A stretch of DNA of 10,630 nucleotides from positions 1-10,630 of the forward strand of contig DLCS01000099.1 in the NCBI GenBank assembly GCA_002480735.1. The letters run 5' to 3'. Below are positions 1-6,341 of this stretch, piece after piece. The DNA is from Bacillaceae bacterium UBA7792. GTDB taxonomy: Bacteria; Bacillota; Bacilli; Bacillales; Cytobacillaceae. The first letter of the stretch is position 1. Every line of letters begins with the position of its first letter. The position numbers and the translations under genes are program-made. A model generated the notes under the pieces. It was not told where the DNA came from and searched no databases. It worked only from the letters and a program-made list of their open reading frames with translations.

Positions 1-12
1 GGTACCTGGTAC

Positions 13-1062
13 CTAATTTTCTTCTTCCCATTTGGCGATTTCTTCGCGGACTCGAGGGGCGACCTCTGTGCCTAGGAGTTCAATGGCTTTCATGACATCG
101 GCGTGTGGCATCGTTCCAAGTGGTACATGGAGCATGAAACGGGTGATGCCGACATTTTTGCGGAGATGGATAATCTTTTGCGCCACGGTTTCTGGATCGC
201 CCACATAAAGTGCGCCTTCTGGGCTTCTCGCCGCATCAAATGTCGCTCGATCATAATGGCCCCAGCCCCGTTCCCTACCAATAACGTTCATGGCATACTG
301 TGTTGGCGGGAAGAATTTTTCACAGGCAATCTTTTCACTCTCGGCAATAAAACCATGGGAGTGTGACGCAACAGGGAGCTTCGATACATCATGGCCTGCC
401 TCTGCTGCCGCCCTCTTATATAATTTCACAAGCGGGGCAAATTGGGTCGGTCTACCACCGATGATCGCCAATACAAGCGGTAGACCAAGCTGACCTGCCC
501 GAACAACAGACTGCGGTGTACCACCGCTTCCAATCCAAACTGGTAAAGGATTCTGTACAGGGCGTGGATAGATGCCCAAATTATTGATCGCTGGGCGATG
601 ATTGCCGCTCCAGGTTACTTTTTCTGATTGGCAAATTTTTAACAGCAAATCTAGTTTTTCATCAAATAATTCATTGTAATCATCTAAATCATAGCCAAAC
701 AGCGGGAATGATTCGATAAAGGAGCCACGTCCTGCCATGATTTCTGCGCGACCATTTGATATCCCATCGAGTGTGGCGAAGTCCTGAAACACCCGTACCG
801 GGTCATCGGAGGAAAGCACCGATACGGCACTCGTTAACCGAATTCTTTTTGTTTGGGATGCAGCGGCAGCAAGTAGAACTGCTGGAGAAGAAGCTGCATA
901 GTCCTTTCGATGATGCTCTCCCACCCCATATACGTCCAACCCCACCTGGTCCGCTAGGATAATTTCCTCTACCACCTCACGCAATCTCTCTGCATGACTA
1001 ATCACTTTCCCTGTCTTGACGTCCGGGGTTGTCTCAACAAACGTGCTAATTCCGATCTCCAT
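13..1062 (-). CDS. LLM-class flavin-dependent oxidoreductase (luciferase-like monooxygenase family)
   Basis: This is a complete 349-residue cytoplasmic protein of the bacterial luciferase-like (LLM) superfamily. These are TIM-barrel enzymes that use FMN or F420, often to oxygenate small organic substrates. What supports it: an N-terminal barrel strand (MEIGISTF), the GEHH motif at residues 48-51, the segment around residues 90-115 rich in family-typical residues (FATLDGISNGRAE, then AGRGS), the phosphate-binding-type segment WIGSGGTPQS (176-185), and the C-terminal GDPETVAQKI helix. Length is normal for the family. The ATG at 1062 is preceded by AAGGAGG at an 8-nt distance, so the start is secure. 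The stop codon lies at the window edge next to a tandem GGTACC. It follows the DUF1648 gene on the same strand with a 131-bp gap and may have its own promoter. The substrate cannot be told from sequence. By overall look it resembles the Agrobacterium 2I7G-type LLM subgroup, but this is memory-based. Confidence 0.92.
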   Translation of the reverse strand: MEIGISTFVETTPDVKTGKVISHAERLREVVEEIILADQVGLDVYGVGEHHRKDYAASSPAVLLAAAASQTKRIRLTSAVSVLSSDDPVRVFQDFATLDGISNGRAEIMAGRGSFIESFPLFGYDLDDYNELFDEKLDLLLKICQSEKVTWSGNHRPAINNLGIYPRPVQNPLPVWIGSGGTPQSVVRAGQLGLPLVLAIIGGRPTQFAPLVKLYKRAAAEAGHDVSKLPVASHSHGFIAESEKIACEKFFPPTQYAMNVIGRERGWGHYDRATFDAARSPEGALYVGDPETVAQKIIHLRKNVGITRFMLHVPLGTMPHADVMKAIELLGTEVAPRVREEIAKWEEEN

Positions 1063-1097
1063 GAACCATTCCTCCTTGCATACTGATTATGGAGGAT

Positions 1098-1103
1098 ATT
1101 ATA
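1098..1103 (-). promoter_or_regulatory. Possible -10 element for the LLM oxidoreductase gene
   Basis: A perfect TATAAT on the minus strand lies 35 nt upstream of the oxidoreductase ATG. No good -35 hexamer is found 16-18 bp further up, so this is weak. It would let the gene be transcribed independently of the DUF1648 gene. The 131-bp gap between the two genes shows no convincing terminator. Confidence 0.3.
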
Positions 1104-1193
1104 TATCACTTGATGGAAAAGTACCCACAGATCTGCCCAAAGCCTTACCCTAGTCGACCCTATTCAATACTCCCCTTCCCATTGGTCGTCAGT

Positions 1194-1700
1194 CTATTTG
1201 ATTTTCCTTTGTTGAATCAGTCCATGGACAATTGGAAGAAAGGTCCCAACAAGAGCCAGCGGGAGGAACCACTTTCCAAAACCATTTCCCCACTCCATAG
1301 CAATCGATATGGATTCATAGAGTATGAGTGAGAATAGGATAAGACAAATATTTTTTAGTCTGTTAAGAAGCTTGCGACTATGTAAATAAAACTGTTCTGT
1401 GTTTGATTCATTTAATCGTGCAGGATAGTTATGCATCTCAGGGAATCTTTCAAAAATCTGCATCAAAATACCAGTAAATAGCCCTACCCCTGGCAAGATA
1501 AATAACTCTATTTTTGATCCCCAACGGTCCACCTCACCGGCTGCATTATAATGACCAGGTACCTGTTCTGGAAGGCTGCTCCACACAAACACGAGTAAAA
1601 TGATTGACCCGATGAAGAACATATATCCGATAATATCCCAAATCCACTCACCCTTAGTTTTAGGAATTTCTATCTTCTCCCGTCCCCACGAATTAACCAT
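1194..1700 (-). CDS. DUF1648 family four-helix membrane protein
   Basis: This is a 168-residue integral membrane protein. Hydrophobic segments lie at about residues 22-41, 65-83, 117-135 and 143-162. Right after the first helix comes the DUF1648 signature, LPEQVPGHYNAAGEVDRWGS (43-62), which resembles the conserved LPxxIPxHFNAxGxxDxxGSK of that family. DUF1648 is shared with SdpI-like immunity/signal-transduction proteins, but many members have no known role, and no SdpI function is claimed here. The ATG at 1700 has AAGGAAG about 11 nt upstream. A TATAAAAT lies 33-40 nt upstream, and beyond it an array of three palindromes that could be its operator. No regulator gene is adjacent. The next gene downstream on the same strand is the LLM oxidoreductase; a functional link is not evident. 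Confidence 0.85.
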   Translation of the reverse strand: MVNSWGREKIEIPKTKGEWIWDIIGYMFFIGSIILLVFVWSSLPEQVPGHYNAAGEVDRWGSKIELFILPGVGLFTGILMQIFERFPEMHNYPARLNESNTEQFYLHSRKLLNRLKNICLILFSLILYESISIAMEWGNGFGKWFLPLALVGTFLPIVHGLIQQRKIK

Positions 1701-1732
1701 GCTTCATCACTTCCTTGCTTTTCTCTATTTCT

Positions 1733-1740
1733 ATTTTATA
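1733..1740 (-). promoter_or_regulatory. Possible -10 element of the DUF1648 gene
   Basis: TATAAAAT on the minus strand sits 33-40 nt before the DUF1648 start codon. No clear -35 hexamer is present at 16-18 bp, which would fit a promoter depending on, or controlled by, a bound regulator. The palindrome array begins about 35 bp further upstream. This is an inference from spacing and composition only. Confidence 0.3.
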
Positions 1741-1774
1741 CGAGCAAAGCCTATCACTTGTTTCACTTTTTTTG

Positions 1775-1837
1775 TTTTGCTAGCAAGTGCTATCATTTTG
1801 CTAGCGGCCGCTATTCGTTTGATAGCAATTGCTAACA
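1775..1837. repeat. Three tandem 21-bp units, each centred on a TAGC-N4-GCTA palindrome
   Basis: Three contiguous 21-bp units begin at 1775, 1796 and 1817. The first two open with TTTTGCTAGC and the third with GTTTGATAGC. Each holds a 12-bp dyad of the form TAGC-N4-GCTA, at 1781-1792 (centre AAGT, one pair imperfect), 1802-1813 (centre GGCC, perfect) and 1823-1834 (centre AATT, perfect). The dyads are exactly 21 bp apart, two turns of B-DNA, so all three lie on one helix face. Related partial copies lie nearby: TAGCAAGTG at 1920-1928 and the inverse form CACTTG at 1755-1760. Because each unit is self-dyad, the whole stretch 1775-1840 is also an imperfect palindrome centred at 1807/1808. The array is upstream of the DUF1648 gene and just beyond the mcp terminator. 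An operator array for a dimeric repressor is the simplest reading. The SlyA/MarR-type consensus TTAGCAAGCTAA is similar in look, but the link is unproven. Confidence 0.85.
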
Positions 1838-1877
1838 AAAAGGACCAACTCCCATCACCTGATTAGAGTTGGTCCTT
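1831..1877 (-). terminator. Intrinsic terminator of the chemoreceptor gene
   Basis: A perfect 12-bp stem, AAGGACCAACTC (1840-1851) with GAGTTGGTCCTT (1866-1877), encloses a 14-nt loop. Read on the minus strand, the stem is followed directly by TTTTTGTT, a proper U-tract. On the plus strand no U-tract follows, so it terminates leftward transcripts, i.e. mcp. Its tail runs into the outer palindrome of the 21-bp repeat array. Confidence 0.85.
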
Positions 1878-1932
1878 ACCTAATAAAACAGCCTTTATTT
1901 GCTACAAATAATAAAAACATAGCAAGTGATTT

Positions 1933-1973
1933 AGAAATGGACTCCCAACTGCACTTGGGAGGGATCTATTTCT
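1933..1973 (-). other. Hairpin immediately after the mcp stop codon
   Basis: Two nested helices are seen: AGAAAT/ATTTCT (1933-1938 with 1968-1973) outside, and CTCCCAA/TTGGGAG (1942-1948 with 1955-1961) inside a small asymmetric internal loop. It starts 2 nt beyond the chemoreceptor stop codon on the minus strand. No U-tract follows directly, so it is more likely a 3'-end stabilising structure or backup terminator than the main terminator at 1831-1877. Confidence 0.55.
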
Positions 1974-1975
1974 AC

Positions 1976-3943
1976 TTAATACTTAAACTTGGAAATTAAT
2001 TGGTTTAATTCTTCTGCCATAGAGGAAAGAGATTTTGCTGATGCAGTGATTTCCTCCATCGAAGCTAGTTGTTCCTCTGTAGAAGCTGCCACTTCTTCTG
2101 ACGTTGCGGCATTATTTTGCGCAACTGTGGATAGTTCATTTGCAGTAATAGTAATCTCCTGAATAGCTGCTGATATCCTTTGTGACATTGAAGAAATTTC
2201 CTCCATTTCTGGAGTAATTTCTTTCGTACTATCTAGTATTAAATTGAATTTCTCTATCGCTTCACGAGACACTTCTACCCCAGCCTGCACATCATCCATA
2301 ACACGAGCCATAATCTGAACGGAGCTTTCCGTATCCTCTTGGATTCCTTGAACAATTTCGTGAATCTGTTTTGCAGAAGTTTGAGATTGTTCAGCAAGCT
2401 TTCTTACCTCATCAGCTACAACCGCAAAACCCTTGCCATGTTCCCCGGCCCTTGCTGCTTCAATTGCTGCATTCAAAGCAAGAAGATTGGTTTGATCCGC
2501 AATTCCCGTAATCACATCTAGTATCGACCTTACTTCCTTAGAGCGTTCAGACAAAGATTTAATCATCGTATTCGATTCCGTAACAGAATGATGAATAGAA
2601 TTCATTTGAGTCACTGTATTGGCAACTGCTTGCCCACCTATTTCCGCTTGTCTTGTCGTATGATGAGCAAGTTCCGCAACATGCATAGAATGGTCCGCTA
2701 TAAGAGATATACTCTCAGAAGTTTTAGCCAAGAACTGTGCGTTTTGATCCAACCCATTCGTCTGATTCTCCGCACCACTTGCCACCTCTTGAATGGATGC
2801 AGATACTTGCTCTGTAGCACTTGTTGTCTGCTCCGCGCTGGCAGTTAGTTCTTCTGCCGAAGCCGCAACTTGTTCTGCATGCTGATCTACCTCTTGAACT
2901 AGACCACTGAGGCTCTCCTGCATTTCATTAAAGGCTTTTCCTAACTGACCAATTTCATCAGTGGAATGAATCTCAATATGCTCTGTTAAATCCCCCTGAC
3001 TAATCGTTATGGCCTTTTCTTTTAGAGCTCTAATCGGTTTAATAATGGATTTTATGATAAATAAGACCATTAAGGCACCAATAACCAATGCAACCACAAT
3101 GACGATCACAGTGTTATGAAAAATTGATTCAGCGGCATCACTGATCTCTGAAGAATAAAGATTTCCTCCTATTTTCCATCCTGTCATTTCATTGGTGACA
3201 AATCCCATGATTTTATTTTTTCCAGCTAATTCATAGCTAAATTGTCCTTTTTCTTTCTCAAACATTTTATTGTAAAAGCTTTCTTCAGCTTTATCCCCAG
3301 CATTACTCGTAGGGTGAGCTATGCATGTTCTATTTTTATCTAAAATAAGTGCGTATCCCTCTTTACCAATCTTTACTTGATTTGTGAGCTTTTGTAGGTA
3401 ACTTAAATCGAGATCAACACCTATAACTCCTGAACCGTCTTTCAACATTTTAGATAATGTTACGACCATATCCCCTGTACTAGCTGAAATATAAGGTTCC
3501 GATATCACTACTTCCCCTTTTCTCTCCATCGCCTCTTTATACCAATCTCTTTCTCTTGGATCATAATCGGCTGGCATATCTTTTTTTGGTTCTCGTACGA
3601 ATAATCCCTTATCTGTACCCGAATAAATGGCTTGAGCCTCCTGGTGCAAATGTACATACTGATTCAATATTCCACGTAATTCAGGACTACTTTCCCCTTC
3701 ATACAATTGTGACGTTACCCTTTCGGACATGACCTCTATATCATGAATTTTGAGCTCGATGGTGTTATCAATCGTCAAATTTAATAAATCCAGATTTTCT
3801 CCAATTCCAGCTAATACCTCATGTTCCACCGCATCTTTGGCTGTCATATAAGAGATTAATCCAATACTAATGGCGGGAATAACGAGTATAAAGGCAAATG
3901 CTAATATTAGTTTTACTTTCATATTTCTAAAGAAGTTTTTCAC
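1976..3943 (-). CDS. Methyl-accepting chemotaxis protein with extracellular dCache_1 sensor domain
   Basis: This is a complete 655-residue transmembrane chemoreceptor of the McpA/McpB/TlpA length class. Order of parts: TM1 at about 11-32; a periplasmic-side dCache_1 sensor at about 35-275; TM2 at about 277-300; HAMP to about 352; then the long cytoplasmic coiled coil with the conserved hairpin tip (about 476-520, including [20 protein letters not shown] and [14 protein letters not shown]). Glu/Gln-rich methylation-type segments lie at about 360-385 and 610-635. Within the sensor, Y127, R132, W134 and Y135 reproduce the YxxxxRxWY signature of amino-acid-binding dCache domains. The start is GTG at 3943, preceded by AGAGGT at 7 nt; the first ATG, eight codons in, has no ribosome binding site. 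The gene stands alone, is followed by a terminator, and has a long signal-rich upstream region. An amino-acid ligand is inferred, not shown. Confidence 0.95.
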   Translation of the reverse strand: MKNFFRNMKVKLILAFAFILVIPAISIGLISYMTAKDAVEHEVLAGIGENLDLLNLTIDNTIELKIHDIEVMSERVTSQLYEGESSPELRGILNQYVHLHQEAQAIYSGTDKGLFVREPKKDMPADYDPRERDWYKEAMERKGEVVISEPYISASTGDMVVTLSKMLKDGSGVIGVDLDLSYLQKLTNQVKIGKEGYALILDKNRTCIAHPTSNAGDKAEESFYNKMFEKEKGQFSYELAGKNKIMGFVTNEMTGWKIGGNLYSSEISDAAESIFHNTVIVIVVALVIGALMVLFIIKSIIKPIRALKEKAITISQGDLTEHIEIHSTDEIGQLGKAFNEMQESLSGLVQEVDQHAEQVAASAEELTASAEQTTSATEQVSASIQEVASGAENQTNGLDQNAQFLAKTSESISLIADHSMHVAELAHHTTRQAEIGGQAVANTVTQMNSIHHSVTESNTMIKSLSERSKEVRSILDVITGIADQTNLLALNAAIEAARAGEHGKGFAVVADEVRKLAEQSQTSAKQIHEIVQGIQEDTESSVQIMARVMDDVQAGVEVSREAIEKFNLILDSTKEITPEMEEISSMSQRISAAIQEITITANELSTVAQNNAATSEEVAASTEEQLASMEEITASAKSLSSMAEELNQLISKFKY

Positions 3944-4009
3944 TATGAGGACCTCTTATCTATTTTTAAATTTTTTTGATAAAGTCTAAAATTCTACAAA
4001 CCTATAAAC

Positions 4010-4036
4010 GCTTCGGCTTTGAAATATGACGATTTT
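4010..4036 (-). promoter_or_regulatory. Weak sigma-D (motility sigma)-like promoter of the chemoreceptor gene
   Basis: On the minus strand, GCCGAAGC (4010-4017) matches five of eight bases of the sigma-D -10 consensus GCCGATAT. An AAAA stands in for the -35 TAAA, at the expected 15-bp spacing (4033-4036). It lies 67 bp before the GTG start. Bacillus chemoreceptor genes are commonly read by sigma-D, which favours the call, but the match is poor. Confidence 0.35.
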
Positions 4037-4038
4037 TC

Positions 4039-4097
4039 TGATCACCTGATCATTCAAATATCACCTTCTCTTTTGATGACTGTCACAACCTGATCAT
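4039..4097. repeat. Two direct repeats ACCTGATCAT, 44 bp apart, upstream of the mcp proximal promoter
   Basis: ACCTGATCAT occurs at 4044-4053 and again at 4088-4097. The first copy also overlaps TGATCA-CC-TGATCA (4039-4052), a doubled self-complementary hexamer. The spacing is about four helical turns. The location between the terminator at 4122-4157 and the putative sigma-D promoter fits a regulator site, but no regulator is identified. Confidence 0.5.
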
Positions 4098-4121
4098 CCA
4101 GTACATTTCTTTAACAGAAGA

Positions 4122-4157
4122 TAAAAAAAAGACTATTCTCCGTATCACGGAATAGCC
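4122..4157 (-). terminator. Intrinsic terminator in the mcp upstream region, with no gene before it
   Basis: The arms 4131-4137 and 4151-4157 pair (one G-U), with an inner CCG/CGG (4140-4142 with 4148-4150) around a 5-nt loop and a 2-nt bulge. On the minus strand the stem is followed by eight consecutive T (A run 4123-4130). Transcription towards mcp from further upstream would meet it about 180 nt before the mcp start. No coding region precedes it on this strand back to the divergent response-regulator gene. Confidence 0.8.
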
Positions 4158-4317
4158 AAAGGTTTTAACGTAATCATAATTAAGAAAGTTAGGCACCAGA
4201 GTGTCTTGCTAATTAATTTATTTGTTTATCATTCACCTTTAGCCTTACAACCGAGTTGTGAGCATAATAATTTTTTTGCTTAATATAACCTACTTTACAA
4301 TTCTAAATAATTAACAG
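4122..4317 (-). ncRNA. Predicted ~190-nt structured leader or small RNA upstream of the chemoreceptor
   Basis: The segment runs from the predicted start of the sigma-A promoter (about 4317) to the terminator U-tract and contains no plausible reading frame. Several helices can be drawn by eye. One is a small hairpin, ACAAC-TCG-GTTGT (4247-4259). Another is a stem with a 5-nt bulge, 4178-4183 plus 4189-4192 pairing with 4209-4218, around a CAC/GTG inner stem. The third is a long-range 9-bp helix (two G-U pairs) of 4236-4244 with 4154-4162. This last helix uses bases 4154-4157, the outer four bases of the terminator stem, so it could act as an antiterminator. The arrangement is that of a transcription-attenuating leader of mcp; a free-standing small RNA is the alternative. 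I could not recognise any known riboswitch core (c-di-GMP-I/II, purine, c-di-AMP and others were considered). Confidence 0.45.
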
Positions 4318-4323
4318 TTACAA

Positions 4324-4352
4324 ATTATAAACCTTATTACCTAATATTTCAA
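4324..4352 (-). promoter_or_regulatory. Near-consensus sigma-A promoter reading leftward toward mcp
   Basis: On the minus strand TTGAAA (4347-4352) and a perfect TATAAT (4324-4329) are separated by exactly 17 bp. One base away from full consensus, this is the best housekeeping-type promoter in the window. The predicted start is near 4317. It reads into the non-coding segment that ends at the terminator 4122-4157 and then towards mcp. Confidence 0.65.
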
Positions 4353-4353
4353 C

Positions 4354-4393
4354 CAATTTTTTGCAAATATTATCAAATTTCTACAAATTTTTA
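4354..4393 (-). promoter_or_regulatory. Phased A/T tracts upstream of the leftward sigma-A promoter (UP-element-like, bend-prone)
   Basis: Four consecutive 10-bp units, beginning at 4354, 4364, 4374 and 4384, each start with CAA followed by an A/T tract (CAATTTTTTG, CAAATATTAT, CAAATTTCTA, CAAATTTTTA). A/T tracts repeated once per helical turn are known to bend DNA. These start 2 bp upstream of the -35 hexamer, where RNA polymerase alpha subunits bind UP elements. Confidence 0.5.
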
Positions 4394-4510
4394 CATGTTA
4401 AATATAGTAAAAACTAGGTGGGTGTTGGGGTGTAGAGCATATAAATAGGATTTTCTTAATTGATTGTCCTATGTTCCACTAAACGACACTTTTTCTATGT
4501 TTTTCCCGGT

Positions 4511-4532
4511 TGGCAATATGTTAGCAATATCT
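4511..4532 (+). promoter_or_regulatory. 11-bp tandem repeat, probable binding site of the OmpR-type response regulator
   Basis: TGGCAATATGT (4511-4521) is followed without gap by TAGCAATATCT (4522-4532), so GCAATAT recurs at an 11-bp step. OmpR/PhoB-family regulators typically bind head-to-tail half sites at this spacing. A TAAAAT at 4539-4544 could be the -10, which would put the repeat over the -35 region. The response-regulator ATG is at 4575, preceded by AAAGGA at 9 nt. Autoregulation of the operon is inferred. Confidence 0.5.
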
Positions 4533-4574
4533 TTTTAGTAAAATAGCTATAAGAACAAGAAAGGACGCAATACA

Positions 4575-5240
4575 ATGGACAAAAGGATTTTAATTATTGA
4601 AGATGAGGAATCAATTGTTGATATATTAGCTTATGCATTACGAAAAGAAGGATTTTCTGTGCTTTCAGCATCTACAGGAAAAGCTGCAATAGCTAGATTT
4701 CAAGGATCCGAGATTGATCTAGTTATTTTAGATTTAATGTTACCTGATACAACCGGCTTCGAACTATGCAAAAAAATCATGGCCATAAGTAACGTTCCTA
4801 TCCTTATGCTTACTGCACGCGATGATATTGTCGACAAAGTGTTAGGGCTAGAGATTGGGGCGGATGATTATATGACAAAACCATTTGATATCCGTGAAGT
4901 AATTGCACGAGTGAAAGCTTTGCTTCGCCGCCAGCCAAAAGCATTATATAGCTATTTGGCCATCAATGAATCTATCAAGATTGATCCCCGTTCCCATTCT
5001 GTTTTCAAAAATGATGAAACCGTCATCCTCAAGCCGAAGGAGTACGAGCTTTTACTATTATTTGTTCAACACAAAAATCGTGTATTTACCCGCGAAGAAA
5101 TACTTGATACCGTGTGGGCCATTGATTTTGAAGGTGGGCTTAGAACGGTTGATGTACATGTTCAAAGAATTCGTAAAAAGTTAGATCCCTCCATCATCGA
5201 AACCGTTTTTGGTACTGGGTATAAAATGAAGGGGCTTTAA
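4575..5240 (+). CDS. OmpR/PhoB-family response regulator
   Basis: This is a 221-residue cytoplasmic DNA-binding regulator and the first gene of a three-gene operon. The receiver domain (about 3-115) has the acidic pair E9/D10, the phospho-acceptor D53 in VILDLMLPD, T80 and K102 (TKPFD), so it should be phosphorylated normally. The C-terminal winged helix (about 130-221) shows the family pattern LKPKEYELLLLF, then TREEILDTVW, the recognition-helix segment RTVDVHVQRIRKKL, and the closing GTGYKMKGL. Length is normal. The partner kinase starts 4 nt after the stop codon, so cognate pairing is near certain. The promoter region carries an 11-bp tandem repeat suited to autoregulation. The signal is unknown. 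General VanR/YycF-like similarity is seen, but that is not enough to assign a pathway. Confidence 0.95.
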   Translation: MDKRILIIEDEESIVDILAYALRKEGFSVLSASTGKAAIARFQGSEIDLVILDLMLPDTTGFELCKKIMAISNVPILMLTARDDIVDKVLGLEIGADDYMTKPFDIREVIARVKALLRRQPKALYSYLAINESIKIDPRSHSVFKNDETVILKPKEYELLLLFVQHKNRVFTREEILDTVWAIDFEGGLRTVDVHVQRIRKKLDPSIIETVFGTGYKMKGL

Positions 5241-5244
5241 ATCG

Positions 5245-6306
5245 ATGAAATGGACAATTAGAAGAAAATTTCTATTAGGCTTTTTATGCCTATTTTCATT
5301 TGCCGTGTTGGTTTTTAATCAATTATTAGAAAAAACAATTGAAAATAATACAGCCAATTTTATTAAAAATACCACCTTTTTATTTATTGGGGTATTTATG
5401 ATTTCCTTATTTTTGACTCATCGAATTATTAAACCGCTCCAATCCTTAACAAAGGCCGCAAAGCTTATGGGGAAAGGAGATTACACCGAAATTACAAATA
5501 AGAAAACATCCGATGAGATTGGAGAACTAGCAAGGCAATTTCAGCAGATGCAGAATGAAATTCGTCTGCATATTGAAAAAATTAGTGAAGAAAAAGAAAA
5601 AGTTTTGCTATTGGAAAGGAAACGCACTGACTTTTTTAACAATGTGACTCATGAATTGAAAACACCTCTTACGACCATTTCGGGATATGCCCAGATTATC
5701 AGTGAAAAGGGCTTTGATGATGCATTGTTTTTACAAAAGGCTTCAGCTAAAATCCAATCTGAAAGTGAGCGTTTAAATGATATGGTTACGCAATTACTAT
5801 CATTCTCAAAATTGCAGATGTCAGGTGTTGTTAAAAACAAGGAAGTGTTTGATTTATTTCCTCTTATTCAATCGATCCGTGAAGATATGCAGCTAAAAGC
5901 GAATAAATATGCGATGACCATTGAGCTTATGGGTAAACCCTTCTTCATTTACGCTTACCGAAATGATATGAGGCAAGTGATCATTAACCTGATTGATAAT
6001 GCAATTAAACACGGGAAAGAAAATCATCCCATTCGAATTCTAGTAGATCAAACGGTTACCATTACGAACGATTGTGAGCCGATTCCTACGAAAATCATTG
6101 ATCAGGCATTTGAACCTTTTATTCACCACCATGCTAAAGATAGTCACGGATTAGGCCTCTTCATTTGCAAGCAAATTATCGAACAATATAATGGGAATAT
6201 TTCCTTTCAAAATGACAGTGGAAAAGCCATCATTAAAGTTCACTTACCTCGGTGGCAACAAAATGGCAATAACTCACCACAAACTAGCAACAGGTCTATC
6301 CTATGA
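5245..6306 (+). CDS. Membrane sensor histidine kinase with a very short extracytoplasmic loop
   Basis: This 353-residue kinase pairs with the upstream regulator. TM1 is at about 9-25 and TM2 at about 43-59, leaving only some 17 residues outside the membrane. HAMP follows (about 60-112), then a short coiled linker and the dimerisation/phospho-acceptor helix with H136 in NVTHELKTPLTTISGY. The ATPase domain has the N box (RQVIINLIDNAIKHG, with N248 and N252), the F box (AFEPF) and the G2 box (HGLGLFICK). The G1 box reads NDCEPIP in place of DxGxGI; that variant occurs in other Gram-positive kinases, so activity is still likely. The tiny loop suggests sensing within the membrane or through a partner. 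The lipoprotein encoded 36 nt downstream is the obvious candidate. Translation likely uses GAAGGGG, inside the end of the regulator gene. Confidence 0.93.
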   Translation: MKWTIRRKFLLGFLCLFSFAVLVFNQLLEKTIENNTANFIKNTTFLFIGVFMISLFLTHRIIKPLQSLTKAAKLMGKGDYTEITNKKTSDEIGELARQFQQMQNEIRLHIEKISEEKEKVLLLERKRTDFFNNVTHELKTPLTTISGYAQIISEKGFDDALFLQKASAKIQSESERLNDMVTQLLSFSKLQMSGVVKNKEVFDLFPLIQSIREDMQLKANKYAMTIELMGKPFFIYAYRNDMRQVIINLIDNAIKHGKENHPIRILVDQTVTITNDCEPIPTKIIDQAFEPFIHHHAKDSHGLGLFICKQIIEQYNGNISFQNDSGKAIIKVHLPRWQQNGNNSPQTSNRSIL

Positions 6307-6341
6307 TAATCCTGTACAAAAATTCACGAGGAGGAAATGAC

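Noticed and set aside
1..13. Tandem GGTACC sites at the left edge as cloning-vector remnant
   Set aside because: The second site overlaps the natural stop codon of the oxidoreductase gene and no vector sequence is visible, so it may simply be native.
1089..1331. Plus-strand open frame of 80 codons between the oxidoreductase and DUF1648 genes
   Set aside because: Half of it is the antisense of the DUF1648 3' end and its product has no family resemblance. Its ATGGAG start is beside GGAGG-like sequence only by chance.
1775..1837. Possible CRISPR array or mobile-element end in the 21-bp repeats
   Set aside because: The units are contiguous with no unique spacers, only three copies exist, and there is no cas gene, transposase or target-site duplication nearby.
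1600..1866. Plus-strand open frame of 88 codons with a hydrophobic stretch over the repeat array
   Set aside because: It is antisense to the start of the DUF1648 gene, its hydrophobicity comes from reading the GCTA-rich repeats, and no convincing ribosome binding site was seen.
4122..4317. c-di-GMP, purine or other known riboswitch class in the mcp leader
   Set aside because: The conserved core strings of these classes could not be found by eye. The structure is reported without a class name.
4415..4436. Isolated G-rich stretch (GGTGGG...GGGG) in AT-rich DNA, possible G-quadruplex
   Set aside because: G runs are only two to four long and irregular, so at best a weak two-layer quadruplex; no positional logic was found.
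6303..6341. ATG at 6303 overlapping the kinase stop (ATGA) as the lipoprotein start
   Set aside because: GAGGAGG at 6328-6334 serves the ATG at 6342, which begins a standard lipoprotein signal peptide. The earlier ATG adds 13 residues out of character for such a peptide.
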